Below, in pieces: positions 24,590 to 36,035 of a stretch of 64,000 bases of DNA (within the stretch, counting starts at the first letter, position 1; the number at the start of each line of letters is the position of its first letter). Source of the stretch: Motacilla alba alba (Eukaryota; Chordata; Aves; Passeriformes; Motacillidae); the NCBI RefSeq assembly GCF_015832195.1, contig NC_052031.1, forward strand, positions 6,449,850 to 6,513,849. The letters run 5' to 3'. The translations under genes and the position numbers were made by a program. Below the pieces are notes generated by a model. The model did not search any database. It was not told the DNA's origin and worked only from the letters and a program-made list of their open reading frames with translations.

Positions 24590-24685
24590 GATTCAGAAGA
24601 TCCCCCCTGAGCCTTCTCTTCTGTACATGGATCAGTCCCAGCTCTCTCTGCCTTTCCTCACAGGAGAGATGCTGCAGTGTCAGAC
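24590..24685 (-). mobile_element. Second CR1 fragment, antisense, abutting the previous one
   Basis: The sequence returns to an earlier point of the CR1 consensus: 'ccctgagccttctcttctg', 'cagtcccagctctctctgcc', then 'ctcacaggagagatgctgca'. This repeats a region already passed at about 24270-24330, so it is a separate insertion or a duplicated piece. Confidence 0.7.
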
Positions 24686-26026
24686 ATTTCTCCAAGGAGC
24701 ACCCTAGAAATGGTGAACTCAACAACTTTGAACTCAAATTGCTTAGAAAAAACGACTGTAATCATGAAACATGTTTTGTAACTGCGCTGGATGTCAGGCT
24801 CTAATCCCAGAAGGAACAACTTGCCCTGTGATACCATCTTTGGAGGCCTATGCAGGGTAGAAAGGGGCAAACCTGCTTTCTCTGGCTGTGTTTTCCAAGT
24901 TATTGCCTGCTGCTTCTGTGACAGCAAGATGTTCCTTGTGTCCTGGTTTTGGGGTCAGGAATGTACTAAGAGCTGCCTCCAGTCCCTACTGTTCCACAAA
25001 TTCATGTTTCTTCCCATCCAGGGCTGCTTGGGCACTTGAGTGGGTGTTTTGGCTAATTATTGCCTGCTGCTCTTTCAGCAGTCTCCTGCCACTCGTACCC
25101 TGGACCCAGGGTCAGGAAGGACTCCTCTCTCAGTGAGTTTTTTGCTCCTGGGATAATTATTTGTTGCCACAAGAAAATGTGATTTATTAGAAAAGGCAAA
25201 ATCAGGCATCTTCAATGTGGGAAAAGGGTCTGAGCTCTGTGTTGTTTCTAAAAGAAATCAGCCAATACATAGCAAAGATGGGCAGGGAGAGCCCTCAGGG
25301 GAGAAAATAATCCCAGCCTTAAGGCAAGCTACAAAGAGAGTCTGGGGAACTTGCAGGAATAATGCTGATTATGCTCAGTCTGCCTTGAGTCCTTCCCTCA
25401 TCCTATTTCCTCACTTTCCATGTGGTGTGAAAATGTCTGCTTTATCCAGTGAGACAACCCTCCCCAAACTTCAGATCTCACCTGGGGATGCCACAAGCCC
25501 TTCCAAAGTGGTATCCATGCTTGATTTCACTAATTCCAGGTGAAGCCCTCGGTGCTTTCCCATCTCTCTTGGGGATGTGAAGGTTCAGCCCTTCTCAGCA
25601 CACAGGGCTTAAGAGGAAAGGAAATTCAGCTCCAGCCCTGGGTTTGGATCTGGGTTTTCTCTCTTTTCCAGGAGGCAACGATCCACAGCAAGAAGTCAGC
25701 GAGAGTCCAGGAATAGCAGTTTGTCTCTCATAGAAACCATTTGATTGGCATCACTGAGCTGCAAAAAGACCCGGTGGGCTTGGTGACAGATTCTGATCGC
25801 CTGGAGACAGGTTTTTCTCTCTCATCTCACAGCCAGGGGAAGAAAGCTCATCTGGTGTCCTTTGTACTCTCATACACCTGGGAAAGGGGTAGCAGGTCTT
25901 GAAAAGGAGATGCAGAATGGGATCATGCACCTAGAGGGAGGGAAGTGTGTGCTGAAAGGCCTCGGTCCCAAAGTGTTTGCTCTTTGGGATTTGGTGCTCT
26001 TTGGAGTGTGAATACCCCCAGAAAGG

Positions 26027-26052
26027 AACAACAACAACAACAACAACAACAA
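26027..26052. repeat. (AAC)8 microsatellite
   Basis: Eight perfect AAC units. Confidence 0.95.
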
Positions 26053-26690
26053 AAGTATGATGGAATCATGCATCATGGATCTTCGTTTTTAACTTATTTG
26101 ATCAAGAGCTTTCTTAAACATTTTAACTATCATGAAAACAGGCAGCTCGATGGAGAGAGATGCTCTGGAAGTCCCTTCTAGTAGTGGTTTCTGCAGCAGT
26201 GGGTAATGAATCCATGAGGAACGGGTATTGCAAATGCCCTGAGGGCAGGAGCACCTTCAGCACAAATTTCTTTTATGTGTCACTACAGAAATAAACCCCC
26301 AAACACAAGTCTGCACAAGCCCTGCCTATATTCTGCTACCTTGCAGGTAAACTGCAAATGAGTTTGAGTCAGAAACATTAAACTGTCAAGGAACTTCGAC
26401 ACTGGACACTTTTAATTTGCTTTAGATGACCCTTTTTCATTAAGAAGACTTGGAAATAAGTGCTAATGAGTGCTAATTGCTGCTTTTTCACCAGTAAGGC
26501 CCGTATAGCCCTAAGCAGTGATTGATGATGGCTCCTTCCAGTGCCTGTGATTTATTTACCGGCTAAGCCATTAGAGAAGCATCGTGGATTTCTAAATAAA
26601 ATATTCGACATCTTAAATACCTTGGCAATCCGTAACAGAACCAGTTTTTTTACATCTGGCTCCTCAGGTCATGCTCAGCATTTCTCCTGG

Positions 26691-26734
26691 TATTTTAGGA
26701 AAAAGGGTTTTTCATTGACCTTTTTCCTAAAATA
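26691..26734. repeat. Perfect inverted repeat, 16-bp arms, 12-nt loop
   Basis: The left arm, 26691-26706 (TATTTTAGGAAAAAGG), is exactly complementary in reverse to 26719-26734 (CCTTTTTCCTAAAATA). The 12 bases between would form a loop. The pairing stops sharply at both outer ends. It could be a small hairpin RNA element, a remnant of a foldback transposon, or chance in AT-rich DNA. Confidence 0.85.
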
Positions 26735-29700
26735 GAATTTTTTCATAAATCCATGAACATCTGACAGCCTCACTGCCATGTGCATTCGAGGAGGGAATTG
26801 GAGCACTGCCCAAGGATGGAGTTTGCTCCACACTGGGGTCTCAAGGTGGAGAACAGAAACTGGTATGTAATATTGGGCATCTGGTTCCCATTTTTGTTAT
26901 TCACCCTGAGATTCTTCCAGGTATGGAAACAGTTACTGCAGTTGCTGTTAATTTCCTAAGCAAAAGATTATCTGCTTCTCTTTAATATGGACACACAATC
27001 TTTAATTATGTTGTTTTAATACATATAGCAAAGATAATTCTCCTTAATTATTACCTTGAGCACATGGCTGCAAATGCTGTTCACATTTTTAAACTTTTTT
27101 TTCAGTAGGAAATCTGCATTAGTCCTAAATATTGAAATGTTTTTCATTATTGAAGGTACTAATAAGTTATTCAGCCTACAGCTTTCATGTGTCAGGAGAT
27201 CAGGGCTGTATTGACTTCATGGTTGCAAAGCCTTCTTTAAATTTAATATAGGGAAAAAACAGGACTCAACCCTGAAATTAATTAACCTGAGTTGTTCCAG
27301 GCACCTGCAACTGCCACGTGTAGCCATCAGTCTGGTGGCTGACATTCATGGCTGGAGAAGCAGGTTTCTCTTTGGAGTGGCGTTAACCAGCTGCTGGGAG
27401 CCTCTGGAACCTGGGAACAGCATCGGGGGCTGCTGCTGCTGCTGAGGCATCTCCAGCAAGGACTTCTGACTGCAGAAGATCCTGCCTGGGCAGGAGGTTC
27501 CCCCTGGTGCTCTGTGCCCACTGCAGGGGTCTCCCTCAGCAGCAGGAGCCTCCTCACCACCAACCTCGAGGCTGGAAGGAGCATGGAGAAAGGGAGGAGG
27601 CTCAGTGGCAGGATGAGTGTGTTACACAGAGATTCAGGCTGCTGTAAAACATGGGGGAATAGTGGCTTTCAGCCTTTCTCAATCACAGAAGCTTTTCCAG
27701 CAGGATTGCAGTAGCTCAGAGCAGAAATTGGTGCTGCTTGCCTTGGTCACCCCTTACAGGCACCTGAGATTGCATCCATGACCTCCAGGGACTCTGTGGT
27801 GATGGGCTGAAAACCACAGCTAAAACCAGGGGATATTCCCTAATGGGATATTCCTTTGTAGCTTGCTTTTATCTCCTGTGGTATCCCTTTATGGGAGTCA
27901 GGACTTACAGCACAGACCTTGCAGCCAGAGAACCCCAGATTGTGCAGAGAGAGCATCTTCACGGGCAAGAACTGCAGGACTGAGTGTCCCTGTAGCAAAG
28001 GGACCAGGAGGAGCCAAAGCAGAGGCTAAACCAAATAAGCCCAGTAAATTGTTCTGCAAATAGTAGGACAACAAATTCTGGTTTCCAAACATCCTCTGTG
28101 CCTACACAGGGTCCCTTGCATTGAGCTCATCCTCAGATGTCTCTCTGTGTCCCTCAGCCATGGGCAAGGCACAACCTCCAGTGGATAATTTGGAGCTGTG
28201 CTTGGGCTCTCTGGTCAGCTGGAAGGACAAGCAGAACCTGCTGCCCTTACACTGCTGCTCATGAGGGGAGGCACTGGTTCAACACACTGCTTTTCCTCTA
28301 CCCAAACACTGTTTGTCACAAAACATGCAGCTCTTTGATGTATTTGACTTTTAGCTGTCAAAATTGATAGGAGTGGGCCACTTGTGGGCACAGATGGAGA
28401 CAGAGCACTCACAAAAGCCCTTGAGGGTAAAATGTGGGGTGTGTTTTACATCTCAACATCTGGACACACCTTTCTCCCTTCCCTGTCTCCCGCTGGAGTT
28501 GCATCCATCATTCTGCCCCCAGTCCTGTGTGCACAGAGCTGGTGCTCAGCCCATAACATTTCACAGCATTTGCCATGAGCCTCCAACAGCTTGGTAAATA
28601 GGATCATCCTGCCTGCATGCTTCCTACAAATGCTTCCATTCATAGATCCAGCACTTGCTTCTCCTAATTAGAGGCAATTCTCCCAGTTTGGATACGTTTT
28701 GCCATCAATAAAGTGAAAGACATCTTTAAGTAAGAAACCCAAAATACTATTAAGAGGAGATAAGGAGATACTCTCATACCTTCTATCTTCAGAATGTTGG
28801 ATTTCCATGCTAATTAAAGTACAATTTATGACATTTAGGTCCTAGCCTATGCAATTTTCTTCCTATTTGTTGATTTTTCTTACAATAGCATTCACATCTA
28901 ATAATTTTTTTTTTTTTGGTACTATGAGACCGTCCTTTGGCAAAAATAAATATAATGAATTTGGGGAAAATTAGGACAATTATTTAGTGCTTCAGTAACT
29001 ACAGGGTGAATCTTGTGAAATGTCACATTTCAGTAAATTCCTGTAGTGTGAAATTCAGCTGATGTTTATTAGGTTTAAGAGGGATTGCAGAGGAGAAATG
29101 GAAGTAAGGGACAGAGAGTTACTAGAATGGAATATAAGGGTAAAAATGGAGAGTGGAAGCAGAGAGATGGTTAATTCAATCCAAGCAATGTTTGTGTGTA
29201 GTTTGACCTTGCTGAGGATTTTTATTGAACTGGATCTCGTAGACAATGACACAGTACATTTTGCAGTGATGAATTTCTAATTACTGAGCTGAGCTTTTCC
29301 AACAGCCACATTTCTTGCAAGTTGGATATGAACCTAATTATTCCAGGTTTGGTAGTCTGACATGAAAAAATTAAAAAGCAAGCATAAATATGTGTTATTG
29401 CCTATATCCTTGCAGTTCTGTACCTCTAGGGTAGTGTGAGGCTTTGTTGCAGCCTGTGTGTTTTAGCTGTGCCTGGGGTGTGTGGGAGGAGATGGTTTAT
29501 GAATGTGTGCAGGGCTTCGTGCACAGTTATGCAAGAGTTTGTTTCTGAAATAGAGGAATCCCAGGAAACACAGAGAGAACACAGCCCAGCCACCCTGGAG
29601 AACCAAACCCCCCTGCAGGAACCTCACACCTTCTCCAAGATTCATTCCCAAGTGGGAATGAGGAGAAGGGAGCAGATTTACACAGTACTGTGCCAAGTGA

Positions 29701-32700
29701 TGTAAATGAACGTTGCAATAATCCCATTTATTTCCACAGCTGGAGGAACGAAGACTGGGAACTGACCTGTCCTCGAGGTGGAGGGTGAGCATGCCACAAA
29801 GGTGATTCCTGGTGCAGTGGTATATAAGCAAGGCATATTTTCAGTCTAAAGTGATTGATTTGGTCCTCTGTGCTTGATCAGGCAAGTTAGGTGTGTGTGG
29901 AGCCAACTCCTGCTCTGGAGAGGGATGAGAGAGGGAACAGAGGGAGCCAGAAGTCCCCATGCCCAGAAATCCTCCTGCCCAGGTTACAGCAATGAAGGCC
30001 AGCTGAGCAATGGCTACATGCCAGAAGTCGGTGCTGTGCTGGAAGAGGCTGCCAAAGCAAATTTGCTGAGGGAATGTGTTTTGGACCTCCTTTTGCAGCC
30101 CTCAACAGCAGAGTCAGAACTTCTGGCTTAGGCTGGCCAGGGGCTGGCCACAGGTACAGGGGTTTGGGAGCACATCAGTGTCTGGGTCTGAGCTTGCTCC
30201 ATGTTGTGATGCTTGCCTGGCATCTTGGACATCTCACAGAGGTTGGTCACTCCCACAGTCAGGTGTGGGCTGAGCCCCTCACTTTGGGCTGTGGCAGTGG
30301 CTGCTCTTCTCAGAGCAAGGCCAGCCCCACCACCCTGGAGTAAAGGCTCACTCTTGGCACCGCTACTTCTCTGTGGCTTCTCCTGCAGCATCAAACCTGC
30401 TTGCAAAGGTCTCCGGTGTGTCAGACCAGCTTTTCAGCTCTACCACTCCTGTTACAGCTCCTGGAGCCTGTTGGGGAGCCAATAACTTAGCAGTTCATAT
30501 TAGCCAACAACCGAACAACTCCCAAAAGCTAACTGGGAGAAGCAGATATTCTCTTCTGGCTGTTTCTGAAACCCCTACAAGTTCTTACAATTTCATCTTT
30601 GGCTTTTTCATGCTCTGAGGCTGTGGGCTGTGCCTTCCTTCCCCTTTCCCACACTTCCCTCATTGCCTTCCACAGAACCATTTCTGCCCAGCACTCTGAG
30701 CTTTACTAAATTGCATCCACAGCTCATTAGGGCCTGCCAATTCATCCAAGGGCGCACAAAAGCCAATATTTCTTGTGAAAAACCATTACAGCCATAATGG
30801 TGAAGAAGAAGGACACCCACAGACCTGCTCACAAGGCTTGTGCTGGGCTGCAGCACAGAAGCCTGCCTGAATCTAAAAGACCCCTTCATTTAGCACAGCT
30901 TTGCCCCAGCCAGTGTGTAGAGCTGGATCCTGTGGGGCTGGCAGCACATCCTCACCCTGGGGAGAAATCTCAGCACAGCTCTCACAGCAGAGAGGCCCCA
31001 TGAACAGGCTGTGAAAATGGAGATTTCAGGCTTAGCTCACAAACTCAGTCTCAGATTTTATGGGAATATGAAAGCTTTCAGATGGGTGCGTTTTTCTGTC
31101 TTTCTGATATAAATTCATGGATATATAATGATGTTGCACCATTGCACCAGCTGTACTGCTTTTCTCTCTGAAGAAAAAACGAAATCATTAAAGCAGCCCC
31201 AGGTTTTACATATCCAGAATCCAATGATTTTTTAATAAATGCTCTTGGTTGTGTCATTTCTAATAGAACAGCTATTCTGCATCAGTCCCATTGGAGTCTG
31301 CATCAGGTACAGCCCTTGGGGTGCTAAAGCATCACCATTCCTCAGAAATGCTCTAAAACATTGGGAAAACTTGATGGGGTCTATAAAGAAATACTGATCC
31401 TTGCTGAGCCAAAGCCCAGCACAGTTTCCTGGGGCTGTAGGCACAATCATTCCAGAGCTCTGGAATTATATATGGCAGCAGCAGCAGGACTTTCCCTGTG
31501 GTGTGTTAATGAGTGCATGGGCAGCACCTGCAGCCCTGCCCCCCTTGGGGAGCAGGTCAGGGGGTGCCATTTAATTGTCCCTGCTGTGAGAGCTGGGCAC
31601 TCAGGATAAAGACAAAAAAAAACCCCAACTTTTGGACTTTTCAGTCAAGAGTGTAGGAAACGAGTCATTAATTCACATTTTCAGTTGTGCAGAGAAAGAG
31701 GAAAAAACAAACGTTTTCTTATAGTTAGAAAAAGAAATTGTTATTTTATGCATTAGGAGACAGCTGCCAACAGGGCTTTAGACTTTCTCCCCAAACAATA
31801 GCTGTCTTTCAGATATAGCAGTGGAAACAAATGTGCTTCTTAGCACGTATCTTCTCTCATTCAAAAAACCCCTAAAGAACCATGTTCTCTGCTGATAGAA
31901 ATCAGCACAGCTCCACAGTTAAACCCCCTGAGATGCTGACCACAGCCTTACAGGCAGAAGTGATTCAAAGAGTAGCACTGTGGCTCTTTTAACACCAGCT
32001 GAGGGCCAGTGGGGAGGAGGGAAGGTGCAGGAAATGATTTTGGGAAGCAGCTCACACTTATCTTGGTGCCACCTGGGGCAGCTCTCCATGCAAACCAGGG
32101 TGTTTGCATAAAAAAAATAAACCTTAGGTCCTCATGCTGATCTACCAAGCACTCAAAGCCAACCCTGTGCTGCATTGAAACAATCTGCTTAGGATGCATC
32201 TTTCCCCAGCCCTGTGACAGAGCTCTGCCCCAAGCACCTGGCTGCCTCTGGCATCATCCTCTCCAATGCTGGTGCCTGGCTGCTCGTGCTTGGTGCCAGG
32301 GCAGGGTCAGGGGGATGCTGGGACCACAGCTGTTGGCTCATGCTTTCAATTTATCTGTGCAAAGTTTGAAAAAGAAAAAATCACTTTTTATTTTTTCTGT
32401 GCAATGCCACCTGCTGTGTAGACTAAAAGCCCTTGGTCCCTGACTTTGCTCCTTCTATTATGTGATGATCAAAAAGGTGATGTTTTTACCCCGAGGTGTT
32501 TCCAGGGGACAAGAGGAGTGTGCAGCCAGTTCATGTAAAGCAATCCTGGTTGGAGAGGCCTGCTTCATCTCAGCTGCAAAATTAGGTTGATGTTTGTTGT
32601 AGCTTTTGCGGCAAAGGAGGCCTGGAGGCAGAATTTTGAGGGAACTGCTGAATGAGGAATGTTTTTGGGAGTGTCACTCCCTCAGGGAGAGCAGGGTGAA

Positions 32701-33501
32701 GCAAAGCAAGTCCTTGATTTCTCAGTTCAGCACAGGGCACATCAAGGCACAAACAGGCTGTGTGAGAGCCTTTTGCTGTGGTTAATGTTGGTTTAGCATC
32801 AGTGAGTAACAGGGTGGCAGAGCATCCCTAGCAAGGCCACACTGCCAAGCCATTAAGCAGAAAAGATGCTTCCTTGGATGTAAATTCATTTTAGCAAGGC
32901 TGAAAATAGCCCAACTAAAGAAACTCACAATGTTGAATAAGTGCATTGATAGAAAAGGGGGAAAATGGGTAGAAAAGTGTTTATCTTACAGATTACAGAG
33001 CAAGAAAGCAGAGTCCTTTCTGCCATGCTGAACAGCAGGACTGGGAAGGTGTGAAAGCCCTTTGGGTGCCCACAGCCACACTTCACCAGGACTGAGCAGG
33101 CAAGGATGGAAGAAATGCTGAATTCTGTCCTAAGAATTGTTTTCTTACTAGATTTTAATGAACATTCCCAAAATGTCCCTTGTTCCTGTACAGTATGTAA
33201 AAGGCAGTGCCAATTACAAATTTCTCTATAACTTCTCTTTATTTAGGTCCTTGCACTTCTACAGTTTCCACCACACCAAACTGGGAATATTTTGAGTGTA
33301 TTTTGAGTTCTCCACTGGAATTTTACCACAATCTTGCTGCATTGGCTTCAAACTGACATTGGACAGGGGCTGATGATGGTGATGTGCCACCTTCAGACCT
33401 GCCTGGCACTTGGAATGCTGAAGCTGGGAACCATCGGGCACAGCTGGATAAAATCAGGATGTGAAGTTGTCTGGTATTAAAGTGCCTCAGCCACAGTTTC
33501 T

Positions 33502-33533
33502 ACCATATATACCATAAATACCATATATACCAT
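33502..33533. repeat. 9-bp tandem repeat ACCATAWAT
   Basis: Three and a half units of ACCATATAT or ACCATAAAT stand head to tail. Confidence 0.85.
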
Positions 33534-35944
33534 GAGGAGAAGCAGTCCCAAACTGATACCCACAAGATTTACTCCTGCACCAGCAGTCCATGCACCCACT
33601 GCCCCCAAACCACAGCCACCCCTTGGGTTTTTTTAATAAAAATTGCCCCCAACAGGAAAATATTCCCACTGCTCATACACACGCATGCCCACATGGCTAT
33701 CAGCTTGGTTTTTCCAAATTAATGCAGACTTCTCTGAAGGGAGAAGGCAAGGAGAACTTGTTGTTTTTCTTATGGCAGCGTAGAGGCAGATGAGGAAGGA
33801 ATATTAAGAAGAGTAAGGAAAAGATAGGACCTGCCCTTTTTTCCCCACTCTGAAGGCAACCATTCTCTGGCAAAAAGGAACCTTTTTGTCTGTCTGGGAG
33901 GTGGTTTTTAAGGAGAGCAAGGTGCTGTGTGTGTTAGTGCAGAGGGTCCTCCTGGAAGAAGAAGTGGCACAGAGCTGGGGGATGGGAAGCAGTGGCAGTG
34001 CAGATGGGGCTGTTGTGCTGGGAGATAACGGGAAAAATAAATGAGCCTGTGTTGGTTTAAGAACATCAGAGATGTGGCTATTCCAGGCTTGCTGGTGCAG
34101 CAGGTTCCTGGAACTGTTTGTCTGAACAGCCACCCTGTGTGCTCAGCCCCTGACAAACACAGAGTAACCCAGGGTGCAAGAAGACCCATGTCACAGTGCT
34201 ATAATAAGACGTGTGGCATCATCAAGCTGCATCCCTCTCCAGGAGAATGGCAGGCATTTCTGGAACAGCCCTTTTCATTAACTAAAGGAGCTCTTGTCGA
34301 AAAATAACCCCACTGGCTCTAAACTTAATTTTCCCATTTGGTGCATAAATTAAGAGTCAAATAAGCTGGGTCAAACAGACTCAGACTAATATTCAAGGTT
34401 TTTAAGGAAGAGGCAGCAGCAGGTCTAGCACAGGGTCTAGCTTAGATGCATTTTGTTTTTTCCAGGCCTTCATCCGCAGCACGATTTCCCAGTTGTCCCA
34501 CTCTGACAGGGAGCAATGGTTTCATCTGCACAGCAGACACACCCAAAACTAAGGCTGAACATGAACAGTGCATGCACAACCTCCAGGAAGTCTGAAATCT
34601 GAATCTTTCCCGACAGTCCCTGCAATGCTTGGTGGTGTTTGTTTTCCCAAGTTAGCAGAAAGCTGGAAGCAGGTGTACAAGGGTAGGAAGAGCTCACCCT
34701 CATTCCAAGACTTTTCTCCCACTGGTGAAGTCATCTGCCCATAGATCTGTGGTTATCTGGGTTCAGGTGTCTCTGTCAGATGCAGACCCTCCTGTCAGCT
34801 CCTTATCATTTGACCTTGGCCCAGCATTTTTAGTTAAGGCTGATTGAACTGTGAAAACCAGTTGCATGACGTCCCTGTGGTGCTCACAATCCAGCTGGAT
34901 GAGGCAGGAGAATGTTTCCAAGGGGCAGCAGTCTGGGCCACCATTAGTCTTGAAACGACCAGGCTTTGAGCCTGACAGCTTACATGGGAGGTCAACTGGT
35001 GGACACAATCACTTTTCCCTGTGATTTTTTTAAAACATAGAAGCAGGGGACAACTGGATTGTTGACATCCAAAATTCAACCTGCTCATTGACTTGTGAGG
35101 TTGGAAATGATTCAAGTCAAATCACAACTGCAAAGACACTGAAGCTAACGGGCCCCGATACTTTAGGAAGTTGGGCAGGTGAGGTTCATGCTTCAGTTCT
35201 CCTACAGAAAGTCCCCCAAGGTCCATTTTTATAAGGGGAACTTTCTTTTGTTCAAGTATTTGAAGTCTTATCATGAAGATGGAACCAGGACAGAACCTGC
35301 TCTCCAGCAGGCAAGCTCTAAAGTGTGGTTAAACAGGGACAAAACAAAGGCCACATAGGACAGAAAGCTTTTGGTTAAGGGGATTGAATTTACATGGAAA
35401 AGCTCAGTGAGGAAGATGGTGGTGCACAGTGCAAGACCCAAATTAGACCTTATCTGACTACATAGGCACTGGAAACACACACACATGGTAAAACACAGCT
35501 CAGCCCCACTCAAAATGCAACCCATGGGAGCAAAGAGTGGCTGGATTCCTGTCTGGTGGGATGGTGAACAGCTGGGGGATGCAGTGTGTGGAGACAAGAC
35601 AAAAACCATGACTCCATTTAGGATTTGGGAGAGGAAGGAAGATAAGGGCAGAGGAAGGTATGAGGAGGCAGTCAGGTGGTGTCCTCCTGAGCACAGAGAG
35701 GTGGTGGGAATACAGATTTACACAGGGCACCACAGTTTAATTAATGTCAGATAGAGAGAGAGATGAAGAACAGCTGGTGAAGAGATGTAACATTCACTCC
35801 AGGCTTTTGGTTTAGTTGGAGACATGGACAAAATGACACAGGGACTGAAGTTTAGATGTCCATGAAGGGTTGTGTTAAGGCTCATGAGCCTCAGTGAAAC
35901 TAAACCAGATTAAAACATGCCAGTAACTGGGATGATGAGGCCAC

Positions 35945-36035
35945 CAGCTTCTCTGCACCTCAGTTTCCCCCTCAGTAATGAGGATGATGATGATGCTCAT
36001 CAAAGAGCATGCAGTGACGATAAATCAAGACAAGA
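35945..36035 (+). mobile_element. Ancient MIR-like SINE fragment
   Basis: The sequence 'ctctgcacctcagtttcccc' followed by 'aatgaggatgatgatgatgc' and 'gataaatcaa' follows the 3' half of the MIR core consensus in the correct order. MIR-type CORE-SINEs were active in early amniotes, and scattered old copies remain in bird and reptile genomes. The match was judged by eye. Confidence 0.55.

Larger units (their letters stand above)
24686..35944. other. Intergenic, CDC123 to CAMK1D, middle part
   Basis: Mostly unique-looking sequence with no gene that I can support. It contains an AAC microsatellite at 26027-26052, a perfect hairpin at 26691-26734, a 9-bp tandem repeat at 33502-33533 and GC-richer stretches around 27.3-28.1 and 29.4-31.0 kb. 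Several AT-rich blocks with many homeodomain-like TAAT cores (26.4-27.2 kb) could be regulatory. Confidence 0.6.

Noticed and set aside
24935..24965. Avian LTR start, because of 'gtcctggttttgggg'
   Set aside because: The following bases do not continue as the known LTR, and no matching second LTR or retroviral coding region was seen.
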